The notes beneath the pieces were generated by a model, which made no database searches, had not been told where the DNA came from, and saw only the letters and a program-made list of their open reading frames with translations. DNA of 64,000 nucleotides, from positions 62,001 to 126,000 of the forward strand of contig CASIAP010000004.1 of NCBI GenBank assembly GCA_949372645.1, in the 5' to 3' direction. How positions within the stretch are numbered: the first letter of the stretch is position 1; every line of letters begins with the position of its first letter. This DNA comes from Candidatus Poseidoniaceae archaeon. GTDB taxonomy: Archaea > Thermoplasmatota > Poseidoniia > Poseidoniales > Poseidoniaceae. Both the position numbers and the translations under genes were made by a program. This document shows positions 1 through 9,370 of the stretch, piece by piece.

Positions 1-59
1 GCCTTTATGCCGTTATTTGGTGGCACATTAGTTGCCATAACGAAGAAGTGAGAATTCAA

Positions 60-722
60 TCAAGCATTTCCGGCCTTTTCAACTTCAGCCCAATCTTTCA
101 TGAATCCTTCTAATCCCCGCTCGGTTAACGGATGTTTCATCAATTGGCGGAATATCTTCGCTGGCATTGTTGCGGTGTGGGCACCTAACTGTATGCACTG
201 AAGGACATGTGTTGGATGTCGAATCGATGCGGCAAGTACCTTGGTTGTAATCCAGTGATAATTCGACCACGTGTCCATGATTTCAGCAATAAGGGTCATT
301 CCGTCGTGGCCAGTGTCATCGATACGTCCAATGAATGGTGAGACATAAGTTGCTCCGGCTTTTGCAGCCATCAATGCTTGTGCGGCTGAGAAGATGAGTG
401 TGACGTTTGTGTCTATTCCTTCTTCGGTCAATACCTTGGTTGCAGCAAGGCCTTCAGGGGTGCATGGAATTTTGATGATCACATTCTCGGGCAATTCAGC
501 TTTGAGTGCTCGACCTTGTTCGATCATTCCAGCAGTGTCCATTGCGGTGACTTCTGCTGAGATTGGACCGTCGCAGATGGAGGCGATTTCTGCAACGACT
601 TTCTTGAAATCTCTTCCGCTCTTCTTAATCAATGAAGGATTTGTTGTTACGCCATCGAGGATTCCCCAAGCGGCAATTTCTCGTATTTCATCTACGTCTG
701 CTGTGTCAAGGAAGAACTCCAT
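60..722 (-). CDS. tal: Transaldolase, small single-domain (TalC/FSA-like) type
   Basis: The 220-residue protein would transfer a dihydroxyacetone unit between sugar phosphates in the non-oxidative pentose-phosphate pathway, in the cytosol. The N-terminus [13 protein letters not shown], the VTTNPS motif near residue 25 and the Schiff-base lysine K84 in [11 protein letters not shown] are typical of the short transaldolase/fructose-6-phosphate aldolase family (about 215-220 residues). NVTLIFS and YVSPFIGR follow in the usual order. I start at ATG 722 because the family begins with this sequence; the 15 in-frame codons upstream, from a GTG, look non-coding. It is the last gene of a minus-strand run after the two transketolase halves and a MazG-like gene, which supports transaldolase over aldolase activity. 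Sequence alone cannot fully separate the two. Confidence 0.93.
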   Translation of the reverse strand: MEFFLDTADVDEIREIAAWGILDGVTTNPSLIKKSGRDFKKVVAEIASICDGPISAEVTAMDTAGMIEQGRALKAELPENVIIKIPCTPEGLAATKVLTEEGIDTNVTLIFSAAQALMAAKAGATYVSPFIGRIDDTGHDGMTLIAEIMDTWSNYHWITTKVLAASIRHPTHVLQCIQLGAHTATMPAKIFRQLMKHPLTERGLEGFMKDWAEVEKAGNA

Positions 723-773
723 ACTGCACGGTTGTGGGAGGCACTCTTTCAAGTATTTGCTCAACACATTGCC

Positions 774-1139
774 TTAGTTTTCGTAGGCAGTGTATTTTGC
801 GGAATTTCCTTTTGCCTTTTCAATCGGATATTTGAGTCGATTTTTTTCGATTTTAGAGTTCATCATTTCAATAGGCTCAATGCCGAGAATTGAACATAAG
901 CGGAGGCAATAGACCATGACATCAGCCAATTCGTCTCCAATGTCGGAAAGCAATTGAGGGTTCTCTTGAACTTCTTCTTGAGTTGGATTCGACCATTGAA
1001 CAGTTTCGTTCAATTCACTCGCTTCAATTGAAACAGAAGCCATGAGGTTTTTTACACTGTGAAACTGTTCCCAATCTCGTTCATTGGTAAATACGTCAAC
1101 TTTTCGCATTGTGTTCACGAGGGTGTCTTCGTTCGACAT
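774..1139 (-). CDS. MazG-like nucleotide pyrophosphohydrolase
   Basis: This 121-residue all-alpha protein resembles the small MazG/DCTPP1 group, which hydrolyses non-canonical or excess (d)NTPs to the monophosphate plus pyrophosphate with Mg2+. The metal-site pattern is visible as SIEASEL followed by GDELADVMVYCLRL, an ExxE...ExxD arrangement, and the flanking helices and length fit the single-domain form. ATG 1139 is chosen; a GTG three codons upstream is possible. It lies between transketolase-C and transaldolase on the same strand, about 40-50 bases from each, so it is probably co-transcribed with them. A link to sugar metabolism is not obvious, and the substrate cannot be told from sequence. 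Confidence 0.85.
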   Translation of the reverse strand: MSNEDTLVNTMRKVDVFTNERDWEQFHSVKNLMASVSIEASELNETVQWSNPTQEEVQENPQLLSDIGDELADVMVYCLRLCSILGIEPIEMMNSKIEKNRLKYPIEKAKGNSAKYTAYEN

Positions 1140-1181
1140 GTATGGCACACATCGGTTTCAAATAAAGCATTTTCAGCAGGA

Positions 1182-2117
1182 TTACTTACGGGAAATCGCC
1201 TTCTTTGCAGCCAATGCGATGTAATGAGCAGAAATCTGCATGACTTCGAGCATTTCATCTGCTTGACCAGATTCACCGAATCGATCTGGTACACCGACCA
1301 TTTCGAGAGGGGCAAAGGTGTTGGCAACTAAATGCTCTGCAACCGCACTTCCAAGGCCGCCAATGACATTGTGGTCTTCTGCTGTGACAAGTGCACCACA
1401 TCGAGTTGCAATCGTATCAATCAGTTGACCATCGATTGGTTTGAGTGTATGCATATCAACTACGGTTGCGTGAATTCCTTCAGCTTTCAATGATTCAGCC
1501 GCCTTGAGCGACTCTGACACCAAAACGCCACAAGCCACAATCGCGACATCATTCCCTTCTTTCAAGACAATTCCTTTACCGATTTTAATTTCGTCTTCCC
1601 GTCCATCGTAGAGTACTGGGGTCTTGTTACGAGCGGTCCGCATATAGGATGGAGTTCCAAGTGCTGGAAGTTGCATGGTCAACACCCGTGTGCTTACGTC
1701 ATCACATGGATGCATAACCACAACATTTGGCAAAGTCCTGAAAATGCCTAAATCCTCAATCGATTGTGCAGAAGAGCCATCGGTACCGGTATGGGTGCCT
1801 CCGTGGCTGCCACACAAATGCACTGCAAGGTTTGGTCGAGCAATACCATTACGCATTTGTTCAAATGCTCTTTCAGTGAATATAGCAAAGGTGCTGGCGA
1901 ATGGAATGTAGCCAGATGCTGCCATACCTGCTCCAACAAGAAGCATGTTTTGCTCACCAATTCCGCATGAAATCGTGCGGTCAGGATAGGCCTTTCTAAA
2001 GTGAAGTGATTTGGTAGACTTTCCAAGGTCTGCTTCGAGAACAACGACTTTTTCATTACCCGCTAAATCGAGTAGTGCTTGACCATAGCCATCTCGTGTT
2101 GCTGCCATTCTGGTCAT
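1182..2117 (-). CDS. Transketolase, C-terminal subunit
   Basis: The 311-residue protein carries the pyrimidine-binding and C-terminal domains of transketolase: MAATRDGYGQALLDLA, the ISCGIGEQNMLLVGAGMA segment whose glutamate contacts the TPP aminopyrimidine, and a C-terminal domain ending near AHYIALAAKKA. It pairs with the separately encoded N-terminal half just upstream to make the active TPP enzyme moving two-carbon units between sugar phosphates. The start ATG overlaps the upstream stop in an ATGA, and a strong GGAGGTGG Shine-Dalgarno lies a few bases before it, so translation of the halves is probably coupled. Split transketolases are common in archaea. A pyruvate dehydrogenase E1-beta reading is unlikely given the partner. 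Confidence 0.92.
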   Translation of the reverse strand: MTRMAATRDGYGQALLDLAGNEKVVVLEADLGKSTKSLHFRKAYPDRTISCGIGEQNMLLVGAGMAASGYIPFASTFAIFTERAFEQMRNGIARPNLAVHLCGSHGGTHTGTDGSSAQSIEDLGIFRTLPNVVVMHPCDDVSTRVLTMQLPALGTPSYMRTARNKTPVLYDGREDEIKIGKGIVLKEGNDVAIVACGVLVSESLKAAESLKAEGIHATVVDMHTLKPIDGQLIDTIATRCGALVTAEDHNVIGGLGSAVAEHLVANTFAPLEMVGVPDRFGESGQADEMLEVMQISAHYIALAAKKAISRK

Positions 2118-2947
2118 GCTTCCACCTCCCCAAGTTCAAGCATTGCTTGGTGGAACTGTTCATCATTTGGAGCCGCACCGTGGAAGGATGGGTTATTTTC
2201 CATGTATGAGATACCCGCACCCTTGATGGTGTGTGCAATCAAGATTGAAGGTCCGTTACAATTCTCTGGTGCTTCTAAGAAATCAAGCCCCTCCATGACC
2301 TCAGTCATGTTGTGTCCATCAATCTCCTTTACATTCCAACCAAATGCCTTCCATTTTGCAGGAATGTCAAACATTCGCATTTGAACTTCACAGAAATCAT
2401 CGTTTTGGATACGGTTTCGATCAAGGATTACTTTGAGGTTGCCGAGTTCATGATGTGCTGCAGCCATTGCCGCTTCCCATACACTTCCTTCTTGCATTTC
2501 TCCATCTCCAATCATGACAAACGCACGACGGTCACTGCCATCAAGACGGGCAGCAGTTGCACATCCCATTCCAAAAGAGAGCCCCATGCCGAGTGAGCCA
2601 GCTGAAAAATCAACACCTGGACACCACTTCATATCGACGTGCCCTTGACAGACTCCACCAAGTACCCGGTATGATTTCAAATCCTCATGAGAGATAAATC
2701 CCATTTCTGCGAGAATCGAATACATCCCAGGAGATGCGTGACCCTTCGAGAGAATAAATCTGTCACGGTCGCCCCATTTTGGTTCATCAGGTCGGACGCG
2801 CATTCGAGTTGCATACAATGCCGCAAGTAAATCAATTTCAGACAGAGAACCACCGGGGTGACCCGCTTGAGCGCGGTGAACCATTTTGACAATTTCAACT
2901 CTGCACTTTCGTGCAATTTCTTCTAAATCGGAGATTGACTTGGTCAT
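2114..2947 (-). CDS. Transketolase, N-terminal (TPP-binding) subunit
   Basis: This 277-residue subunit holds the TPP-pyrophosphate and Mg2+ site: the GDG...N motif is seen as MIGDGEMQEGS followed about 25 residues later by LDRNRIQND. AGHPGGSLSEIDLLAALY and SKGHASPGMY near the N-terminus are classic transketolase signatures. It needs the adjacent C-terminal subunit, with which it overlaps by four bases. ATG 2947 is chosen; an upstream in-frame TTG would add five residues of low plausibility. It is the promoter-proximal gene of the minus-strand pentose-phosphate operon, and the 81-base gap to the OPT gene behind it is AT-rich and probably holds the operon promoter. Confidence 0.92.
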   Translation of the reverse strand: MTKSISDLEEIARKCRVEIVKMVHRAQAGHPGGSLSEIDLLAALYATRMRVRPDEPKWGDRDRFILSKGHASPGMYSILAEMGFISHEDLKSYRVLGGVCQGHVDMKWCPGVDFSAGSLGMGLSFGMGCATAARLDGSDRRAFVMIGDGEMQEGSVWEAAMAAAHHELGNLKVILDRNRIQNDDFCEVQMRMFDIPAKWKAFGWNVKEIDGHNMTEVMEGLDFLEAPENCNGPSILIAHTIKGAGISYMENNPSFHGAAPNDEQFHQAMLELGEVEA

Positions 2948-3028
2948 AGAATCGGCTCGCAAACCTTTGGCTTAGCGGGAGCCCTTTGATGGTTTTCATC
3001 CGCTTAGGTTAAAATCACTCTTGAAAAA

Positions 3029-5077
3029 TCACTTTAAATTCTTGAGTTTAAATGCATTGAAAAGTTTCCACATTGAATTCTTTACAATGAAAACAGCCTC
3101 GCTAAAGAGATTACCGCCTTTCGGCAAGGCTCGCGTTGCCAGCCAGATGAAGACGGCGACAAACCAACCGAAGAAGAGCAGTGAAAACATGTCATTGAGC
3201 GTTGTCACTCCAAATAACACATTCAGTTTGACATCCAAGACAATCAGAACAGCAATGAATACGCCGAGAATCGATTCACCTGCAATAAATCCAGCACCGA
3301 TTAAAACACCTCGATTTTCTACATCTTTCCCGGCCTTTTCGGCTTCTTTTGATGGAGTTCCATTGAGATGTCCATCGATGCGAAGGTAAGCCGAATTGAG
3401 GGCGAAGTATGAGATGACTCCACCGAGCATAATCGGGACCGAGAGTCCCAGTGGCAGATAGATTCCAATTGCAACACTCATGACTGGCATTTTCAACATG
3501 ATGAGTGCAACAGCAATAATTGCTCCGAGCATGACCATTTGGATATTCAAATCTCCACCAAACGCCCCTTGAACAATGGCTCCTATCAATTCAGCCTGAG
3601 GTGCAAATAATGCACTTGAACAGGTAGGGTCGCCAGGTAGAGGATTCATTTCACACGCTGTCTTTGAAATTCTAAATGCACTGTGGAGAAGTTGCAGAGT
3701 TGGACCTATGACAATAGCTCCTGTGACGACTCCAATGATTTCCGCAGTTTGCTGACGCCAAGGAGTAGCACCAACCATGTGCCCTGTCTTGAGATCTTGC
3801 ATAACATCACCAGCAATGGCAGCTGAAGACGCAACAATGGCAGCGATGAGTAAGGTCGCCAACATCAGTTCTTCAGTCCCGAGATCGAGGAAGAAATCAC
3901 CCACGACCCAAACTAATGCTACGGTAAACAATAACGTTGCAATGGTCATTCCGGATACAGGTGAATTGGATGAACCAACTACGCCTGCAATATAGCCGGC
4001 CACTGCTGCGAAAAAGAACGATACTACCCCAAGGAAAAGAGCTCCAGCGAGTGCTAGAATGAGAGAACCAGTTGCCCACCAATAGTAGAGGAATGTTAGA
4101 CATACAAGAATTCCACAAACGATGAGAACTTTGTCAAGTGGTAAATCTTGTTCAGTTCTCAAAAGAACTTCATCCGAATTTTCCTTCTTTATCAAGGCCT
4201 TTGAGAGTCCAGTGAAAATCGTCTTACGCATAGACCAAAGCGTGTATACTCCTCCAACCACCATGGCTCCAACGCCAACATAGCGAATTTCAGAAGCCCA
4301 TATGTCATAAAATCCTGCTACTAAATCAGGAGACTCGGGCCAGCCGCGAATCAAGCCATACATTGGTACAAGTACTCCAAATCCAAGAACACCGCCGAGG
4401 AAAATATAGGACGCAATTCGAATCCCTACAATGTATCCAACCGATAATAGGGCAATTGAAAGATCCATTCCTGCATAGAGTCGAGTTCCTAAAAACTCCC
4501 AAGCAGATTCAACATTGTGATGAGTCACTTTGAATCCCTTCACCATCAAACCATAAATAGCGCCAATACCAAGGGCATAAAGAATAGCAAGAGCACCTTC
4601 TCCACCTTCTTCACCAGCAACGAGAACTTCTCGACATGCCACTCCTTCTGGATAGGGGAGTGCTTCTTCAACGATAAACAAACGACGTAACGCAATGGTA
4701 AACATGGTTCCAAGTAAACCGCCTAAAAGAGCAATGATCAATGTATCAAGCCATTGAATTTCATCCCATATTCCAATGACAAGAAGAGCAGGGACAGTAA
4801 ATATAACTCCTGCTGCAAGCGATTCACCAGCGCTGGCCATTGTTTGAACTGCATTGTTTTCAAGAATCGATACATCATTGAACATGGTCCTCAATATAAT
4901 CATCGACATTACGGCTGCTGGAATACTTGCAGATACGGTCATTCCTGCATAGAGGCCCAAGTATGCATTAGCTGCAGTCATCAAGATACCTAAGACGATA
5001 CCAACAAGGACAACTCGTAAAGTAAGTTCTTTTGGAGACTCACTCGCTGGAATATATGGTTCATCCAGAGCCCCCAT
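3029..5077 (-). CDS. OPT family oligopeptide transporter
   Basis: The 682-residue integral membrane protein is almost entirely hydrophobic helices. OPT signatures are visible: PYPEGVACREVLVAGEEGG near residue 145, the N-terminal LGILMTAANAYLGLYAGMTV, and NSPVSGMTIATLL. OPT carriers import oligopeptides, or in other branches metal-siderophore complexes, by cation symport; the substrate cannot be assigned here. The start MGALDEPYIPASESPKELTLR resembles the short soluble N-terminus of prokaryotic OPT proteins. It is transcribed away from the P-type ATPase across a 124-base divergent region. Peptide uptake suits a protein-degrading planktonic heterotroph, which is inference. Confidence 0.92.
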   Translation of the reverse strand: MGALDEPYIPASESPKELTLRVVLVGIVLGILMTAANAYLGLYAGMTVSASIPAAVMSMIILRTMFNDVSILENNAVQTMASAGESLAAGVIFTVPALLVIGIWDEIQWLDTLIIALLGGLLGTMFTIALRRLFIVEEALPYPEGVACREVLVAGEEGGEGALAILYALGIGAIYGLMVKGFKVTHHNVESAWEFLGTRLYAGMDLSIALLSVGYIVGIRIASYIFLGGVLGFGVLVPMYGLIRGWPESPDLVAGFYDIWASEIRYVGVGAMVVGGVYTLWSMRKTIFTGLSKALIKKENSDEVLLRTEQDLPLDKVLIVCGILVCLTFLYYWWATGSLILALAGALFLGVVSFFFAAVAGYIAGVVGSSNSPVSGMTIATLLFTVALVWVVGDFFLDLGTEELMLATLLIAAIVASSAAIAGDVMQDLKTGHMVGATPWRQQTAEIIGVVTGAIVIGPTLQLLHSAFRISKTACEMNPLPGDPTCSSALFAPQAELIGAIVQGAFGGDLNIQMVMLGAIIAVALIMLKMPVMSVAIGIYLPLGLSVPIMLGGVISYFALNSAYLRIDGHLNGTPSKEAEKAGKDVENRGVLIGAGFIAGESILGVFIAVLIVLDVKLNVLFGVTTLNDMFSLLFFGWFVAVFIWLATRALPKGGNLFSEAVFIVKNSMWKLFNAFKLKNLK

Positions 5078-5201
5078 GCCCCCTCGACATCAATACAGTT
5101 GTTCAATTCATCGCCTCAACGAAAATGGGACTCCCACCATTATTATGATAAGTCATCTCCATTACCGAATGATGCTTACGGTTCGTAGGTGGGGACTTTG
5201 A

Positions 5202-8084
5202 ATGGATACTTGGCACGATTTAAATTCTGATGAAATTATTCAAACTTTAGATACTAATCTCGATGGATTAAGTGAACAAGAAGTTCAAAATCGCCGTTCT
5301 TTGCACGGAAAGAACAAATTGAAGGAACCAGAAAAGACCTCTTCTCTCCTTCGTTTTCTTTCACAATACCATGACCCACTCAATTATTTGTTAATTACCG
5401 CCGCTATTGTGGCGTTACTTATTCATCCTGAACAACCAGGAGATGCTATTTTCATTTTTATTGTACTTACTGCAAATGCAACTTTTGGATTTTGGCAAGA
5501 AGGTCAAGCTGAGCAAGCAATGGATGCACTTAAACAGATGTCCGTTTCAACGTGCGTCGTCATTCGAGATGGACTCGAATGGTCGATTCCTACTCCAGAC
5601 TTGGTACCTGGTGATATCGTTAAACTGGGTGAGGGACTCAATGTTCCAGCCGATATCCGTGTCGTCGAATCCTATCAATGTAAAATAGATGAATCGTCAT
5701 TGACAGGTGAATCAAACAGTATTCTCAAATCGACTGATTCCCTTCCTACGTCTACACTTCTCGCAGATCGAAACAACATGGCATACATGGGTACATGTGT
5801 TTCAACTGGCCGAGCGATTGGCATTGTTGTGGAAACTGGAATGTCAACAGAACTTGGCCGCATTGCAAGCAATATCGTCGGTTCAGAGTCTCCTAAAACA
5901 CCACTCGAGCTGAAATTAGAATCTCTTGGCCGTTTCCTCGGATTTATTGCATTGGTTGTCGCAACACTCCTGGTTTCGATTAAAGTTCTTATCGCTTATG
6001 GTGATCCTGCCGTTGATAATACGGGACTTAGGGATGTTGCCGTCGAGCAATTTATCGTAGCAATTGCAATTTTTGTGGCAATTGTCCCCGAAGGATTACC
6101 GATCATTTTAGTGATTACGCTCGCGCTCGGTATGCGTAACATGGCACGTCACAAAGCCATAATCCGTCGAATGAAGGCAGTTGAAACCTTGGGTTCAACC
6201 ACTGTTATTTGCTCTGATAAAACGGGCACATTGACAAAGAATCAGATGACTGTCCGACAATTTACAACGACCGATGGGACCTTTACCGTTTCAGGTGAAG
6301 GTTTCAAACCGAAAGGTAAGTTGACTTATGAAGGCCTTGAAGTGACAGATTCGAAAATGGAAGAACTCCAGAGTGACCTCTCGTTTCGCCTTTCCGCTGC
6401 TTGCTTAAGTTTGTGCCATAACTCACAGATCTCTAAAGTAGATTCTCAATGGCAAGCCATCGGAGACCCAACTGATTCTGCTTGTGCGGTATTAGGATGG
6501 AAAATTAACGGTGACGTACGTAAATTCGCTCAACGCCACTCGAGGATTCATGAGTTCTTTTTTGATACCACTCGCAAACGTATGTCGGTAATCCATGAAT
6601 ATGAAGGTGAGCGATGGGTCTTTTCTAAAGGTGGAGCAGGCGGTTATGTATCACTTGCAGATTGGAAAATTTCAGATGGAGAAATAGTTCCAATTGAAAA
6701 GGCAGATATTGAAGCCGCTTCCCAAGCGAATAAAGACATGGCAAGTCAAGCCATGCGAGTTCTCGCTCTTTGTGCTCGGAAATTAGATGACGATGAAGAT
6801 ATTTATGACATCAATGTTGTTGAGACCGGGTTTGTTTTCCTTGGGCTCGTTGGGATTATGGATCCTCCGCGTGCGGAAGTCAAAGATGCGATTGCCATTT
6901 GTCAGCAAGCTGGAATTCGTGTCAAAATGATTACTGGTGACCAACAATATACTGCTGAAGCGATCGGTCGTGAACTCAATATTACTGAAGGAGGAATAAA
7001 ACCAATCCACGGTCATACGCTTTCCACACTTGATGATGACGCCATCAGCGAGGCAGCATCTCAAGCGAGTATATTCTCCAGAGTCACTCCAGAACAAAAA
7101 ATGCGTATTGTTTCTGGTCTGCAAGCGCGTGGCGAAATTGTTGCTATGACCGGTGATGGGGTAAATGACGCTCCAGCCCTTTCACGCGCGAACATAGGTA
7201 TAGCCATGGGCATTGCCGGAACTGATGTGGCGAAGGATGCAGCAGACATGGTTTTACAAGATGATAATTTTGCGAATATCGTACATGCAATTGAAGAAGG
7301 AAGGAAGATTTATCAAAATATTCGAAACTTCGTACGTTATCAAGTGTCTACAAATGTCGCTGCAGTAGCCTTAATCATAATTTCTACGTTCATATTTGGT
7401 TGGAATCTACCCCTCACAGCTACTCAAATTTTGGTCATCAATATCTTGATGGATGGTCCTCCTGCGGTTGCTCTCGGTGTCGAAAAGAAGCATGGAAATG
7501 TCATGTCGCGTCCACCGCGTCCAGTGAATGAAGGCCTTCCTAATTTCAGTGATATCGTTCTCATTTTCTGGCTCGGGGCAGTGATGGTTACAGGGACATT
7601 GCTTGTCTTCTTCCTCGCAGGTGGCGGTATTGATGCAGAAGAATGCGAAGTGGCTCCCTTGACAGACCCTGATACTATGTCGTGGATGGAGGCTTGTGAG
7701 GCTGGAGATACATCAGAAGCTCAAGCCTATGCAGATGACAAGTTTGCCTATGCGCAAACGATGACGTTCTCTGTTTTCATTCTCTACCAGTTGTTCAATG
7801 TAATCAATTGTCGTTCGAGTGATGAGAGTATTTTCAAACTCGGGCTTTTCTCGAATAAGGCAATCAATTATGCATTGGTTATCTCCCTTGGATTACTCCT
7901 CTTCTTCGTTCAACTTTCGCACTTAACAATACCCATCATCGATGTTCAAATTGGTAACCTCCTCTCTACAATGAGTTTAGAATTAAGTGATTGGTTCGTG
8001 ATTACTTTAGTTGCTTCAGGAGTTTTCGTTGTCGACGAGTTTCGAAAGTTTATTGTTCAGTCTCGCTATTTTGCAGTACAATGA
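5202..8084 (+). CDS. Cation-transporting P-type ATPase (P2-type, Ca2+-ATPase-like)
   Basis: The 960-residue protein has the full P-type ATPase order: an N-terminal cation_ATPase_N segment, the TGES actuator loop at residues 168-171, VPEGLP in M4, the phosphorylated D339 in CSDKTGTLTKNQMT, a nucleotide domain, and TGDGVNDAPAL near residue 650. VPEGLP plus ILMDGPPAVALG in M6 place it in the P2 group with Ca2+ (SERCA/PMCA-like) pumps, but Na+ or another divalent ion cannot be excluded. A hydrophilic acidic loop with two cysteines (EECEVAP...MEACEAG) sits between late membrane helices. The start ATG follows a GGTGGGG sequence. It would export cations from the cytosol at the cost of ATP. Confidence 0.92.
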   Translation: MDTWHDLNSDEIIQTLDTNLDGLSEQEVQNRRSLHGKNKLKEPEKTSSLLRFLSQYHDPLNYLLITAAIVALLIHPEQPGDAIFIFIVLTANATFGFWQEGQAEQAMDALKQMSVSTCVVIRDGLEWSIPTPDLVPGDIVKLGEGLNVPADIRVVESYQCKIDESSLTGESNSILKSTDSLPTSTLLADRNNMAYMGTCVSTGRAIGIVVETGMSTELGRIASNIVGSESPKTPLELKLESLGRFLGFIALVVATLLVSIKVLIAYGDPAVDNTGLRDVAVEQFIVAIAIFVAIVPEGLPIILVITLALGMRNMARHKAIIRRMKAVETLGSTTVICSDKTGTLTKNQMTVRQFTTTDGTFTVSGEGFKPKGKLTYEGLEVTDSKMEELQSDLSFRLSAACLSLCHNSQISKVDSQWQAIGDPTDSACAVLGWKINGDVRKFAQRHSRIHEFFFDTTRKRMSVIHEYEGERWVFSKGGAGGYVSLADWKISDGEIVPIEKADIEAASQANKDMASQAMRVLALCARKLDDDEDIYDINVVETGFVFLGLVGIMDPPRAEVKDAIAICQQAGIRVKMITGDQQYTAEAIGRELNITEGGIKPIHGHTLSTLDDDAISEAASQASIFSRVTPEQKMRIVSGLQARGEIVAMTGDGVNDAPALSRANIGIAMGIAGTDVAKDAADMVLQDDNFANIVHAIEEGRKIYQNIRNFVRYQVSTNVAAVALIIISTFIFGWNLPLTATQILVINILMDGPPAVALGVEKKHGNVMSRPPRPVNEGLPNFSDIVLIFWLGAVMVTGTLLVFFLAGGGIDAEECEVAPLTDPDTMSWMEACEAGDTSEAQAYADDKFAYAQTMTFSVFILYQLFNVINCRSSDESIFKLGLFSNKAINYALVISLGLLLFFVQLSHLTIPIIDVQIGNLLSTMSLELSDWFVITLVASGVFVVDEFRKFIVQSRYFAVQ

Positions 8085-8146
8085 TCAAATCTCATTCCTT
8101 ATGGAAGCAACCACATCTTGAAGAATGAAGCGCTACAGGTTGAGCC

Positions 8147-9361
8147 ATGTCAGCATGGGAATCATCTCTCCGAGATGCTGGTTCAAATGTAGATTGGAAA
8201 GAAAAACTCCCTGCATTGGTCGGTACATTTTCATCATGGAGCGAAAACATTCGACCTCTCGCTCTAAAAGTTTCTAAGGGTCAGCGACTTTCCCTTGATG
8301 ATGGTCTTCTGTTGTATTCTCACCCGAACCTTTCAGAAGTTGGACGGTTATCGAATTGTATTCGAACCGCTCGTTTTGACTTCAATGCTTTCTTTAATTC
8401 CAATGTCCACGTCAATCAAACGAATGTGTGTGTTTTAGCTTGTAAATTCTGTGCTTTCCGCCGTTCCAAGCGTGCCACGGATGCTTATTCTCTTGACATT
8501 GAAGCATATCTCGACGACTTAGCTCAATACGCCGATGTTGTCGATGAAGTGCACTCTGTTGGTGGACTTCATCCTGATTGGGACGTCGATCACTATGAAT
8601 CTCTATTTACTGAATCCAAAAAGCGCTTTCCTCACATTGCCATTAAAGCACTCACGGCCGTTGAAATTAAACACATTTCGCAGTTATCAAATATCTCATT
8701 CACAGAAACCCTTTCTCGATTGAAAAAGGCAGGGCTCGATTCATTACCAGGTGGTGGTGCAGAAATTCTTGACGACGATGTTCGAGCCATCATATGTAAC
8801 GGCAAAGAGAGTTCATCTGAATATCTGGAAATCCATCGTTGCGCTCATGAATTAGGAATTCCGACCAATTGCACCATGCTTTTCGGAACGATTGAAACAC
8901 TCGAGCAGAGATTGATGCATATGATTCAGCTTCGTGAACTTAACGATGAAACCCATGGTTTCCAGTGTTTCGTCCCTTATCCGTTTTTGCCAGATGATTC
9001 ACGGTTACCGGAAGCACAATTAGCAACCGGAAGTGAAATACTTCGAACAATTGCTATTTCACGCCTCATGCTGGATTCTATTCCACATATCAAAGCTTAT
9101 CGGATGAATATTGGGGATGAATTAGCGGAACTTGCCCTTCAATATGGTGCAGATGACATCGATGGTACTGTTCAAAAAGAATCGATTATGCACCTTGCTG
9201 GTTCCACAACCCCACTCGATCATGACCGAATACGTCTCGCACGTCTTATTTCTGATGCCGGTTGTGTTCCCGTGCAACGTAATACCACCTATGAGCAATT
9301 CAAAGTATTTATTCCACCAGTGCCTAAGCAGCGTAAGAAATTGAAAATGGCAAACCTTTGA
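8147..9361 (+). CDS. mqnE: Aminodeoxyfutalosine synthase (radical SAM), MqnE
   Basis: The 404-residue protein is a radical SAM enzyme with the cluster motif C95-x3-C99-x2-C102 in TNVCVLACKFCAF. Farther on, IKALTAVEI, LDSLPGGGAEI and HELGIPTNCTMLFG are characteristic of MqnE rather than MqnC. MqnE joins 3-[(1-carboxyvinyl)oxy]benzoate to SAM-derived adenosine, giving 6-amino-6-deoxyfutalosine, the second step of the futalosine menaquinone route. An N-terminal extension of about 60 residues carries no motif I recognise. It is followed after 9 bases by mqnA, the preceding enzyme of the pathway, which strongly supports the call. ATG 8147 follows a weak GGTTGAG sequence. Confidence 0.93.
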   Translation: MSAWESSLRDAGSNVDWKEKLPALVGTFSSWSENIRPLALKVSKGQRLSLDDGLLLYSHPNLSEVGRLSNCIRTARFDFNAFFNSNVHVNQTNVCVLACKFCAFRRSKRATDAYSLDIEAYLDDLAQYADVVDEVHSVGGLHPDWDVDHYESLFTESKKRFPHIAIKALTAVEIKHISQLSNISFTETLSRLKKAGLDSLPGGGAEILDDDVRAIICNGKESSSEYLEIHRCAHELGIPTNCTMLFGTIETLEQRLMHMIQLRELNDETHGFQCFVPYPFLPDDSRLPEAQLATGSEILRTIAISRLMLDSIPHIKAYRMNIGDELAELALQYGADDIDGTVQKESIMHLAGSTTPLDHDRIRLARLISDAGCVPVQRNTTYEQFKVFIPPVPKQRKKLKMANL

Positions 9362-9370
9362 GTTGATTGT

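Noticed and set aside
1-59. First 59 bases as a gene end
   Set aside because: Too short; no frame, tRNA or motif could be supported.
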